Shown here piece after piece: positions 23,594 to 31,936 of a stretch of DNA of 64,000 nt. The notes under the pieces are model-generated. The model made no database searches and was not told the DNA's origin. It was given only the letters and a program-made list of their open reading frames with translations. The stretch is from Cylindrospermum sp. NIES-4074 (GTDB taxonomy: Bacteria; Cyanobacteriota; Cyanobacteriia; Cyanobacteriales; Nostocaceae), in contig AP018270.1 in NCBI GenBank assembly GCA_003994795.1, forward strand, positions 1 to 64,000. Direction: 5' to 3'. Each line of letters opens with the position of its first letter. The first letter of the stretch is position 1. Position numbers and translations under genes: made by a program.

Positions 23594-24454
23594 CTACAAA
23601 ATTTGTTCCTTGGTTGCTAAACCATATAGTTTGGTTACTAATTTCTCTTCTTTCATGCGAGAGAAACCAGGGATTTTGTGGAATTTGGCTAACTCCTTTA
23701 GTCTTTTTAGAGTTAGTGGTTGTAAATCTTCCAAACTTGCTAACTCTGGAGAATTGGGAATATTTGTTATTTCTGATGAAGAGTTAACAGGTGTTGATGA
23801 ATCACTTGAAGCGACGATGAGTTCTGCTGTGTTGCAGGCAATCATATTATTACTGTCAACGCTATGACTGTCATCTAGTTGGGAAGTAAATTCAAATGAT
23901 GTTGGAGGAGCGATTGTTTCTGGCAGTGCGCTTTGTGCGATCGCCTTCGGCACTGAGTTATCCTCAATCGCTACGATTGTATCTGGTATAGCGATCGCTT
24001 CCGGTAGCGTGCTTTCCTCAATTTCTTCGCTTACCGCAGTTACTGTACTATCAGCAGCTTCACTAGGAGTATCCTCTGGTGAGGAAGTAGATTCAGGTGA
24101 TGTTGGTGAAGCGATCGCATCTGCTACTGAGTTTTCCCCAATTTCTTCGCTCACCGCAGGTACTGTATCACCAATAGTTTCACTAGGAGTTTCATTTGGT
24201 GATGAAGTCCTTTCAGTTGATGAAGTAATTGCATCACTATTGCTGAGGTTAGGTGTTTCAGCTTCCCCACTGGTGTAACTGAGAATTTGCTCAATACTGG
24301 CTACAGTGGGTTCTTTCAAAACGGTAACTCTGTGTACGTTTCCCACCTTTCTAACTGAAATTCTTGCTCCAGCTGTGCGGAGTTTTGTTGTCAAGTCGTT
24401 GAGCATGAGAAATGCTACATCCAATTGACGGTAATTATTGATAATGGCACTCAT
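23594..24454 (-). CDS. plasmid protein with C-terminal SAP/Rho-N-like motif
   Basis: 286 residues in three parts. Residues 1-65: an unrecognised globular domain (QLDVAFLMLNDLTTKLRTAG). Residues 70-235: low-complexity Ser/Thr/Glu/Pro repeats (SPESTSSPEDTPSEAADSTV and a related block SPNETPSETIGDTV), partly spelled by HIP1 sites. Residues 240-286: LQPLTLKRLKELAKFHKIPG, then SRMKEEKLVTKLYG, a helix-extended-helix of the SAP or Rho N-terminal type that binds nucleic acid. It sits between ssb and holB, so a DNA-binding accessory to plasmid replication is likely. Confidence 0.65.
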   Translation of the reverse strand: MSAIINNYRQLDVAFLMLNDLTTKLRTAGARISVRKVGNVHRVTVLKEPTVASIEQILSYTSGEAETPNLSNSDAITSSTERTSSPNETPSETIGDTVPAVSEEIGENSVADAIASPTSPESTSSPEDTPSEAADSTVTAVSEEIEESTLPEAIAIPDTIVAIEDNSVPKAIAQSALPETIAPPTSFEFTSQLDDSHSVDSNNMIACNTAELIVASSDSSTPVNSSSEITNIPNSPELASLEDLQPLTLKRLKELAKFHKIPGFSRMKEEKLVTKLYGLATKEQIL

Positions 24455-24573
24455 GGTTTTTTGTTTGATTTAGTTCACCACAAGAGCGCATAGCGCAATC
24501 CTTTTATCCAAAAACGTTTTTGGTATCTTTGATGATGTTTAGACAGATTGCGTTGAAAATGTAGTTTTTGGTG

Positions 24574-25569
24574 TTAGTCAGGAAATAGTAAAACTTCCCA
24601 TACCAATCGGGGAGAGGCCATTTTTAACAGAGAGTTTTTGGCATCTTCCAATTTCAACAGCCAATTTTGAACACTGAGAAATTCCTTCCAGCAATATTGC
24701 AGGTAATCCAGTAGCCATAGTTGTTGATGAAAATCTAATTGCGCGTCAATATCTTTGGCAATACTTAACGCTGTTAACAGATTGTTAGGCGGTTGAATTA
24801 GTTGTTGCAAAATTGATTGTGAGATAGATTGGAGTTGATCATAATGAGCGATCGCTTCCCCTGGAGAACCACCAGCAAACTGTATAACATTTGGGTGATT
24901 GAGAATTTCAGAACGTCCCACATTTTCTAAAACTGTGGTCATTTGGGCGTTGTTTAGTCGCTGCAAAGGAATCAGTTGACAACGGCTGGTAATGGTAGCC
25001 AGTAACCTTTGGGGTTGGGATGAAATGAGGATAATAGTGCCGGATATTGGCTCTTCCAAAGTTTTCAGGAGTGCATTAGCAGCAGTGGGTTGCATTCTTT
25101 CAGCATTTTCTACTACCACAATTTTGTAAGGTGCAATTAGAGGGGAGGTAGAAAGGAATTGGGTGATTTCTCGAATCTGCTCAATTCTAATTTGGGATGG
25201 AGTTTTTCGCAGTCCCCCAGAAGCTGCTATTTCACTTTCACTTAATAACTGTTTTTGGTGTAGGTATGTTGGTTCAACCCATAAAATATCAGGACAGTTA
25301 GCTAGGTTTTGGATGTTGAAAATTTCAGCGATAAAGCATTTAGCAGTTAAAGATTTTCCTACTCCCTCTGCTCCAGCAAACAAATACGCAGGGACAATTC
25401 GGTTGTGTATAATTGCACCTTTGAGTAAAGATACCGCTAAATTTTGACCAATGATTTTTGATAACTGCCAGTTTTCTGCAATTGGCTGTGTAGATTCGGA
25501 ATCTATACTATGAGAAGGTTCACAAACAGAAAGGTCTGTTGTGAGATGAAGTAGATCAAGTTGCTTCAT
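24574..25569 (-). CDS. holB: DNA polymerase III delta' subunit (clamp loader)
   Basis: 331 residues. AAA+ clamp-loader fold: IIGQNLAVSLLKGAI, Walker A GAEGVGKSLTAK (about 68-79), a sensor segment ENAERMQPTAANALLKTLEE typical of delta', and the arginine-finger-like SRC in ATITSRCQLIPL. The zinc-binding Cys cluster of standard DnaX/HolB is reduced, with only one Cys in the NCPDIL region. It would help load the sliding clamp. It stands downstream of holA on the same strand. A plasmid-borne copy next to ssb suggests a dedicated replisome supplement. Confidence 0.9.
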   Translation of the reverse strand: MKQLDLLHLTTDLSVCEPSHSIDSESTQPIAENWQLSKIIGQNLAVSLLKGAIIHNRIVPAYLFAGAEGVGKSLTAKCFIAEIFNIQNLANCPDILWVEPTYLHQKQLLSESEIAASGGLRKTPSQIRIEQIREITQFLSTSPLIAPYKIVVVENAERMQPTAANALLKTLEEPISGTIILISSQPQRLLATITSRCQLIPLQRLNNAQMTTVLENVGRSEILNHPNVIQFAGGSPGEAIAHYDQLQSISQSILQQLIQPPNNLLTALSIAKDIDAQLDFHQQLWLLDYLQYCWKEFLSVQNWLLKLEDAKNSLLKMASPRLVWEVLLFPD

Positions 25570-25686
25570 TTTTTGAGTTTTGGAAATTGTTGATTAGACA
25601 TCTCCAGAAATTTAATTTCCTTCCAACAACCGGAGCATTTTAGGTTAAATTTCCGAGGAGTCTATTGCATTTGAAACAAGTAATAC

Positions 25687-26652
25687 CTACGAGCAAAGTT
25701 TGATAATTTGAGTTTGCAAAGCGAGTTTTTCATCTACACCAGACTTCAGCATTAGCTCTAGTTCCAACAGAATTTTCAAACTATTTTTCAGCCTGTTTAC
25801 ACAACAATTAGCAACCTCTTGGCGGATGTAATACAAGCGTTGGGGATTTTTCACGTCTGCAAGTTGGGCGATCGCATTGTCGTCTTGACACCCGGTGATG
25901 ATCATCTGTTTGACTGTTAGCCAAGTGCGAAAGGTAGTAGTCAGGGTAGCGGTAATTTTTAAAGCTGGTTCGTTACAGTTAATTAAGCGTTCCACAAATT
26001 CTAATGCTTGAGCAATGTTACCCAAGCGAATGGCGTTGGCTAGTTGTAAACTATTAGCAGCACTTTCTGAGACTAATTCTTTCACCATATCCCCATTGAC
26101 TGTTTTACCCAAAGCATAGGTTTTGAGCTTTTCTAGTTCGGTGAATATTAGTCGTGTATGATTGCCTGTGTAATCAATTAATACTTTGTAAGCATCGGTG
26201 GTGAGTGTTACGCCTACTTCGTCAGCTAAGGTATGAGCTTGCTGTATTAATGCTTGGGTTTGCCATTGGGGAATGAGAGGAAATTCTTTTACCTGTGCGT
26301 ACTCTAGTAGGAGTCTGACTGATTTATTTCTCGCATCAGGTTTGTGAGTGTTGGTGATAAGGAGGGTATTTGTTGAGGGAATTTTGGGGAGAATGGACTC
26401 CAACTGCAACAAAATTTCTTTTGAACAAACTCCTAGTAATGTGCTGTTGGGCAAATGTACTAATCTTCCTCCACTCTCAACTGCTGGTGTCATGAGATCG
26501 GATAATGCTTGAGGAATGGTTTCTTTAGATTCTGGGGGGTATTCTGTATAGTTAAAGTTTGCCCATTGTTGAGATAGAGTGTGGGTTTTTAGTTGTTTGA
26601 TGGCGTGAGTTAGAAAGAATTCGTTTTCACCAAAGTACAAGTATGTTGGCAT
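25687..26652 (-). CDS. holA: DNA polymerase III delta subunit (clamp loader)
   Basis: 321 residues from the ATG at 26652 (MPTYLYFGENEFFLTHAIKQ). An upstream in-frame ATG at 26736 would add 28 residues that do not fit the family, so I reject it. The delta-type AAA+ module is recognisable: YLYFGENEF in place of a P-loop, LLITNTHKPDARNK, and LIDYTGNHTRLIFTELEKLK matching the family's N-x-R-x-L-x-x-E-L-x-K-L. The C-terminal collar domain follows. It is the first gene of the minus-strand replication/partition group. Confidence 0.88.
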   Translation of the reverse strand: MPTYLYFGENEFFLTHAIKQLKTHTLSQQWANFNYTEYPPESKETIPQALSDLMTPAVESGGRLVHLPNSTLLGVCSKEILLQLESILPKIPSTNTLLITNTHKPDARNKSVRLLLEYAQVKEFPLIPQWQTQALIQQAHTLADEVGVTLTTDAYKVLIDYTGNHTRLIFTELEKLKTYALGKTVNGDMVKELVSESAANSLQLANAIRLGNIAQALEFVERLINCNEPALKITATLTTTFRTWLTVKQMIITGCQDDNAIAQLADVKNPQRLYYIRQEVANCCVNRLKNSLKILLELELMLKSGVDEKLALQTQIIKLCS

Positions 26653-27317
26653 AGTGGTACGGTAATTGTGTTGTCGTACATGAGCGTTAGCTCTAAGCCC
26701 ACTATAATTTTGTCTGCCTGGAAAGCGAGCCGTCATTCAACGAAATGGCACTTTTGTTTACTACTTTGTCTAAAGTCCAGTTTTAAGTGTGACTTGAACC
26801 ATAAGTTAAGTTGAGCCAAATTTTGAACCATAAAATGACCAAGAGGTAACGCGAAATCAAGCATTTTAGCCAAATACGATATCAACCTCTGCATCAAATT
26901 ATGAGCGAGAGTTTATTTTTTGTCCGGCTGATGGTAAATCCTTGGATGCCATCGCGCAAAACCTTAATGAATTGGGATTATAACCACTAGCAGGGAGTCA
27001 GTATGGACTAGGCAGGCACTACACAAAAGCTCGTAAACTGTATAATACTCTACTAAAAATCAGCGAGATTCCCTTTTAGCTCGACAGCATCAAAACACGA
27101 ATGACGGTCAAAAAAGCATAAAAATAATATTTTCCAATGGAGTAAGGCTTGTAGTCAGGGCTTCAGCCCTTTCTAAACCAATAAAATGATAAATTTAACC
27201 ATGTTAAATTTGTCAAGCTCAGTTTTAGCTCAGTGATGCTGTGAGATAAAACTTGACTGGAATTAAAAATCTCAAACAACGAAATTAATAATATAAGCAA
27301 GCATTAAGGAGAAATCC
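26653..27317. other. intergenic region containing a dispersed leader repeat
   Basis: The first part (about 26780-26840) resembles 17770-17830: both hold TGACTTGAAC, then TGAGCCAAATT and TGAACCATAAAA. From about 27081 the sequence matches the leader seen before 30948 (see 27081-27317). No gene seen. Confidence 0.5.
27081..27317 (+). repeat. dispersed leader repeat, copy A
   Basis: Shares TCGACAGCATCAAAAC-type sequence and TGTCAAGCTCAGTTTTAG with 30790-30945 and 39006-39105. It runs up to a short truncated copy of the secreted-TPR start (27318), so it is the upstream region of that gene family and probably carries its promoter. Confidence 0.65.
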
Positions 27318-27380
27318 ATGAAGGGTTTTATCTCAACTACGGTTGCGGTGCTGGTTTCCTTGCCAAATTTACGAAAATGA
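27318..27380 (+). pseudogene. truncated signal peptide of the secreted TPR family
   Basis: MKGFISTTVAVLVSLPNLRK then stop: 20 residues resembling the start of the 30948 gene (MKRFISTAVATVAF). AAGGAGAAATCC just upstream is a good ribosome site. The body of the gene is gone; a MITE begins 10 bases after the stop, so insertion or deletion there probably destroyed it. Confidence 0.6.
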
Positions 27381-27390
27381 GGTTGAAACT

Positions 27391-27509
27391 TAAACCCCCG
27401 TCCATTTTGAAACCTGGAGTTTTTAAGGAGAGTATATTATTCTGTGGGTTGAGTTCGAGCTATTACCCTAATTTCAAAAAACTACGGCTTTCAAGGTAGA
27501 CACGGCTTA
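27391..27509. mobile_element. MITE with IS630-type termini, copy 1
   Basis: 119 bases. The left end TAAACCCCCGTCCATTTTGA and the right end read inward TAAGCCGTGTCTACCTTGAA both continue into a G-x-AGTTTTT block. These match the ends of the IS630 at 55501-56707. No coding capacity; probably mobilised by that transposase. Confidence 0.6.
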
Positions 27510-27557
27510 GATAAGTCATGTTGAAGTTTTAATTACTAAATATTTCTGGGAGAACCA

Positions 27558-27893
27558 GTGAATAATCCAATTCTGATAGTTGCTTGTATTTCAGTAACCG
27601 TTGGTATAGTTTGTGGTGCATTAGTAGTGTGGTTTATTTATCTGCACCGGCAATATACAGAAGTGGATAGTTTGGTACGTAGTAACCATGTGATTGGTCG
27701 TGTTGGCATTGTGGAAATCCCATTTGATTCTAACAGTCAGGGAAAAATACGTGTCAATGTTAAAGGCTCTTTAGTTGATTTTTTAGCCCTCACAGATGAA
27801 GCTCAAGAATTTAGTAAAGGTTCAAGAGTCTTGGTAGTAGCGATGAAGGGGAATAAAGTTTGGGTGGCTTCAGAAAGTGTTTTTGACAGATAA
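27558..27893 (+). CDS. short NfeD-like membrane protein
   Basis: 111 residues from a GTG start. Residues 5-28 are one transmembrane helix (ILIVACISVTVGIVCGALVV). The rest is a small beta-barrel of the NfeD OB type: HVIGRVGIVEIPFDS, GKIRVNVKGS, FSKGSRVLVVAMKGNKVWV. NfeD proteins partner with flotillin-like SPFH proteins, and two of these follow directly at 27956 and 29499, so an operon is likely. GGGAG lies about nine bases before the GTG. Confidence 0.8.
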   Translation: MNNPILIVACISVTVGIVCGALVVWFIYLHRQYTEVDSLVRSNHVIGRVGIVEIPFDSNSQGKIRVNVKGSLVDFLALTDEAQEFSKGSRVLVVAMKGNKVWVASESVFDR

Positions 27894-27955
27894 ATATTTG
27901 GTCATTTGGACTAATAGGGAAAAACTAAAACATTAACAATGAATCACTAATAAAC

Positions 27956-29314
27956 ATGAAAATTCAACCACAATTCACATCTTATTTTGAGCATAATGTT
28001 GCAGTTGTGCAGATAGCTCAAACACCAGTCATCTCACCAGAAAATGAAAAAAATCATAATGATAGTTTAATTTACACTAGCGTACCTATCGCCTTTTCTA
28101 TATTTGCAGTCGTCCTCTTAGTTTGGTGCCTCAAATCTTTTTTATGTATCTGTAAACCCAACGAAATTTTGATTTTATCAGGTCGAAACCGGCGTACTAA
28201 AGATGGACAAGAGGTAGGCTATCGGGTGTTAGCAGGTGGACGAGCCATTCGTATTCCCATTCTGGAAACAATCAAGCGGATGGATGTAACGACAATACCA
28301 GTCAGGGTAGAGGTGAGAAATGCCTATGCTAAGGGAGGTACACCCTTAAATATTCAAGCGATCGCTAATGTCAAAATTTCCACAGATCCAGAAGTTGTAG
28401 GGAATGCCATTGAACGCTTTCTAGATCGGGATCGCTCAGAACTTACCCGTGTAGCCCGCGAAAACCTAGAAGGCTATTTGCGGGGTGTAGTCGCCACCCT
28501 CACCCCCGAAGAACTGAATGAAGACCGCCTCCGCTTCGCCCAACGGATTGCCTCAGATGTCAGCCGCGACCTCACTAAACTAGGGTTACAACTAGACACC
28601 CTGAAAATCCAGAGTGTTGCCGACGATGTAGACTATCTCAAATCACTAGGTCGTAAACAAATTGCGCTCATTATCAGAGATGCTCAAATTGCTGAATCTA
28701 ATGCCATCTCAGAAGCTGAACAGATAGAAGCTCAATGGGAAGAACAAGCCGCAGTTGCCAAAACCCAAGACCGGATCATCGTTCTAGAAAAAGAAAACGA
28801 ACTTCGTAAAATTAAAGCCAAGCTAGAACAAAAAGCTAAATCTGAAGAAGAAATTACCAAAGCTGCTGCTAATGAAAAAAGAGCCAAAGCAGAACAGGTA
28901 TTACAAGCACTCCGGGCAAATTTAGAACGCTTGCGTCTAGAAGCTGATGAAGTGCTACCAGCCCAAGCACAAAAACAAGCACAAGAATTACGCGCCAGAG
29001 GAGAAGCCGCTGAATTGGAAGAAAATGCCAAAGCAGCAGCGTTAGTCAATGACATCCTCTCCCAAGTGTGGCAACAAACAGGAACAGATGCCGCTGAATT
29101 ATTCCTAATTCAACAAATCGAAATGGTACTTCAGCAAGCGGTACAGATTCCAGGGCGAATTAAACTCGACAAAGTAAATGTAATTGATAACGGCGATGGT
29201 AAGTCTATTGCCAGTTTGGTGAAAGTTTATCCAGAAATCGTGCTTCAGTTTCTAGAAAGTGTTAATAGCACCCTTGGTATTGATGTCGTAGGTACGCTTA
29301 ACCATAATCGTTAA
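27956..29314 (+). CDS. flotillin-like SPFH membrane scaffold protein 1
   Basis: 452 residues. One transmembrane helix near residues 42-62 (VPIAFSIFAVVLLVWCL). The SPFH/band-7 domain follows (KPNEILILSGR; YRVLAGGRAIRIPILETIKR; a NAYAKGGTPLNIQAIANVKI strand). Then a long Ala/Glu/Lys coiled coil (about 245-370) rich in EAEQ/EKEN repeats, as in flotillins. It would oligomerise on the inner face of the plasma or thylakoid membrane. It forms a unit with the NfeD-like gene 62 bases upstream and a paralogue 184 bases downstream. The spacer after it contains diverged repeat-like AT sequence. Confidence 0.9.
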   Translation: MKIQPQFTSYFEHNVAVVQIAQTPVISPENEKNHNDSLIYTSVPIAFSIFAVVLLVWCLKSFLCICKPNEILILSGRNRRTKDGQEVGYRVLAGGRAIRIPILETIKRMDVTTIPVRVEVRNAYAKGGTPLNIQAIANVKISTDPEVVGNAIERFLDRDRSELTRVARENLEGYLRGVVATLTPEELNEDRLRFAQRIASDVSRDLTKLGLQLDTLKIQSVADDVDYLKSLGRKQIALIIRDAQIAESNAISEAEQIEAQWEEQAAVAKTQDRIIVLEKENELRKIKAKLEQKAKSEEEITKAAANEKRAKAEQVLQALRANLERLRLEADEVLPAQAQKQAQELRARGEAAELEENAKAAALVNDILSQVWQQTGTDAAELFLIQQIEMVLQQAVQIPGRIKLDKVNVIDNGDGKSIASLVKVYPEIVLQFLESVNSTLGIDVVGTLNHNR

Positions 29315-29498
29315 ATATGGGGATTGGGAAGGCAATTTTAGATTTTAGATTGGGTTTTGTAAATATAGGAATAAAAATATTCCTAATTATCAAAATCTGA
29401 CTTTAAATCCAAAATCCGAAATCGTTCGACTGAGCGAAACCGAAGTCAAAAATTCAAAATTGAATACCAATTACTAATGTTAATCAAGGATAAAACAC

Positions 29499-30764
29499 AT
29501 GGAAATTATTGCTTTACTACTAGGAATATTTGGGGCTGGTACTGGGGCCGGATATTGGGTAATTCGTAACTTATATTTTATTTGTCAGCCTAGTGAGGTG
29601 CTGATTTTTGCCGGGAGAGAAACCCCTCTAGCAGATGGGCGTTCAGTGGGATATCGTCTGGTTAAAGGTGGTAGCAGCATTCAAACCCCGCTTTTAGAGC
29701 GTGTCTTCCGCATGGATTTGACTAACATGATTATTGAACTCCGGGTAGTGAATGCTTACTCTAAAGGCGGAATTCCTCTGACAGTTGAAGGGGTGGCTAA
29801 TATTAAGATTGCTGGTGAAGAACCGACAATTCACAATGCAATTGAGCGTCTTTTAGGGAAAAGTCGTAAAGATATTGAACAGTTAGCCAAGGATACTTTA
29901 GAGGGAAATTTGCGGGGGGTATTAGCTAGTTTGACCCCAGAACAAGTGAATGATGATAATATTGCCTTTGCCAAAACCTTGCTAGAAGAAGCTGAAGATG
30001 ATCTGGAAAAATTGGGATTGGTACTAGACAATTTGCAAATCAAGAATATCTCTGATGAAGTTAGTTATCTTGATTCAATTGGACGCAAGCAGCAAGCAGA
30101 ATTATTACGAGATGCGCGGATAGCGGAAGCACAAGCTAAGTCACAAGCAGTGATTAAGTCCTCAGAAAATCAGAGAATTACGAATCTCAGACGGATTCAG
30201 AAGGATTTAGAAATTGCTAAAGCTGAGGCTGAACGCCGTGTTAGAGATGCACTGACAAAGCGAACTGCGGTAATAGCTGAGGTTGAATCATTGGTAGGAG
30301 CAGAGGTAGCACGGGTGCAAGCTGAGGTGGCTGTGCAGACTGAGCGGATTCCACAAGTGGAACAGCAATTACAAGCGGATGTAGTCGCACCTGCGGAAGC
30401 TGAATGTAAACGTGCGATCGCTAAAGCTAAGGGAAATGCAGCCAGCATTATTGAAGACGGTAAAGCTCAAGCCGCAGGAACACAGCGATTAGCTGAATCC
30501 TGGAAAGCTGCTGGTGCTTCAGCCAAGGAAATTTTTATTTTCCAGAAGTTAGAACCGCTGTTAAAAATGATGGTTGCAGCAGTCCCCACAGTAGAAGTAG
30601 AAAAAGTCACTGTTATTGATGCCAATAGCGGTAACAGCGTCACTAAAACGACTTCTTTTCTCGAGCAATTACACCAAGCGACGGGAATTGATGTAGCAAA
30701 TGTTGTAAATAATATTACGTCTAATCAACCTATACCCTTACCTGCGCCCAAAAAAGAAGGCTGA
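29499..30764 (+). CDS. flotillin-like SPFH membrane scaffold protein 2
   Basis: 421 residues, paralogue of the previous gene (shared PLTVEGVANIKIAG block, LRGVLASLTPEQ, and YLDSIGRKQ). N-terminal helix at residues 2-22 (LLLGIFGAGTGAGYWVI), SPFH domain to about 190, then an Ala/Glu/Arg-rich coiled coil (about 200-330), and a C-terminal segment with EIFIFQKLEPLLKMMVAAVP. Two adjacent flotillins with an NfeD-like partner suggest a hetero-oligomeric raft complex. Confidence 0.9.
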   Translation: MEIIALLLGIFGAGTGAGYWVIRNLYFICQPSEVLIFAGRETPLADGRSVGYRLVKGGSSIQTPLLERVFRMDLTNMIIELRVVNAYSKGGIPLTVEGVANIKIAGEEPTIHNAIERLLGKSRKDIEQLAKDTLEGNLRGVLASLTPEQVNDDNIAFAKTLLEEAEDDLEKLGLVLDNLQIKNISDEVSYLDSIGRKQQAELLRDARIAEAQAKSQAVIKSSENQRITNLRRIQKDLEIAKAEAERRVRDALTKRTAVIAEVESLVGAEVARVQAEVAVQTERIPQVEQQLQADVVAPAEAECKRAIAKAKGNAASIIEDGKAQAAGTQRLAESWKAAGASAKEIFIFQKLEPLLKMMVAAVPTVEVEKVTVIDANSGNSVTKTTSFLEQLHQATGIDVANVVNNITSNQPIPLPAPKKEG

Positions 30765-30789
30765 TCTGTGAGGGAAAACAACATTTTAA

Positions 30790-30945
30790 CTCGACAGTAT
30801 CAAAACTCGAATGTTCGTGCTGCTGTAAAATTACCTTCTGTCAAGCTCAATTTTAGATCAGTCTTGTAGTGAACCGAAACTTAACTGGAATACCAAATTC
30901 AAATCAGTGATATTCAGAGTATTCCCTTAAGTATTACGGAAAACA
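30790..30945 (+). repeat. dispersed leader repeat, copy B
   Basis: Contains TGTCAAGCTCAATTTTAG and GTAGTGAACCGAAACTTAAC, nearly identical to 39006-39105 and recognisable in 27081-27317. It leads directly into the intact secreted TPR gene at 30948, so it is likely the promoter and leader. Confidence 0.75.
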
Positions 30946-30947
30946 CT

Positions 30948-31730
30948 ATGAAGCGTTTCATCTCAACTGCTGTTGCTACAGTTGCATTCATGGGTTCGTT
31001 ATCAACTCAGGTATTTGCTCAAACCAAACCGTTGAATACTTTTAGAGCGTCAACATCACTCTTAGTACAAGCTAACCCTCAAGATGTAAACACCTACTAT
31101 ATTCGAGCTTTTAGTCGCCTTCAGTCGGAAGATGTAAAAGGGGCGATTGAAGATTACAACCAAGTTCTGCATCCTAATCCTAATGATGCAAAAGCCTACC
31201 ATAACCGAGGTTTTGCCGGGAGTAAATTGGCAAGCGTGGAAATACACTTTGATTTTAATGAGGCAGAAGCTTACCTCAACCAGAGCGCTGTCCACATACT
31301 ATCAGGAGATTTAAAACGGGCAATTGAAGATTCTAGCCAAGCCATTCGTCTTAATCCTAACTACGCACTAGCTTACAATAATCGAGGTTTTGCCCGACTA
31401 CTATCAGGAGATTTAAAAGAGGCGATTGAAGATTTTACCCAAGCCTTGCGTATTGATCCTAGTCTTGCAATAACTCACAATAACAGAGGTCTTGCCCGTT
31501 TTAAAATAGGAGATTTAAAAGGAGCGATTGAAGATTTTACCCAAGCCTTGCGTATTGATCCTAGCCTTGCAATAACTCAGAATAACCAAGATTCTAACCC
31601 TGGTCAATTGGAAGACGTGAAAGGAGATATTACCAAGTTACAAAAAGTAGCTAAACTATTTAAAGAAGAAGGAAAAATAGCTGAATATCAATATACTCTT
31701 GATTTAATTAAGAAGATGAACAATAGATAA
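30948..31730 (+). CDS. secreted TPR-repeat protein
   Basis: 260 residues with a Sec signal peptide (residues 1-25, ending STQVFAQ). At least four tetratricopeptide units follow, for example LKRAIEDSSQAIRLNPNYAL and LKEAIEDFTQALRIDPSLAI. The C-terminus (ITKLQKVAKLFKEEGKIAEY then LDLIKKMNNR) recurs in the next TPR genes. Probably a periplasmic protein-interaction scaffold. It belongs to a local family with fragments at 27318, 31740, 33066 and 34275. Confidence 0.8.
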   Translation: MKRFISTAVATVAFMGSLSTQVFAQTKPLNTFRASTSLLVQANPQDVNTYYIRAFSRLQSEDVKGAIEDYNQVLHPNPNDAKAYHNRGFAGSKLASVEIHFDFNEAEAYLNQSAVHILSGDLKRAIEDSSQAIRLNPNYALAYNNRGFARLLSGDLKEAIEDFTQALRIDPSLAITHNNRGLARFKIGDLKGAIEDFTQALRIDPSLAITQNNQDSNPGQLEDVKGDITKLQKVAKLFKEEGKIAEYQYTLDLIKKMNNR

Positions 31731-31739
31731 ATATTCAGC

Positions 31740-31873
31740 CCTCGTTCAAATAGGGGATATAAAAGGAGGAATTGCTAATTTACAAAAAGCATCTGAAACT
31801 ATTTCAACAACAAGGAAAAATATCCGAATATCAGTCTACTCTCGATTTAGTTAAGAAGATAAACAATAGGTAG
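31740..31873 (+). pseudogene. frameshifted C-terminal remnant of a TPR gene
   Basis: Reads GDIKGGIANLQKASETI in one frame and, after a one-base shift, FQQQGKISEYQSTLDLVKKI plus NNR and stop in another. This is the same ending as the genes at 30948 and 33066. It probably marks an unequal recombination between family members. Confidence 0.65.
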
Positions 31874-31936
31874 TGCAAAAATTTACGAATTTCCGCTTCA
31901 TAAATAATTCTTGAACTGCATTCAATAGGTTAAATT

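Noticed and set aside
26653-26736. 28-residue N-terminal extension of HolA
   Set aside because: MPTYLYFGENEF is the usual start of the fold; the extension lies in repeat-like leader DNA.
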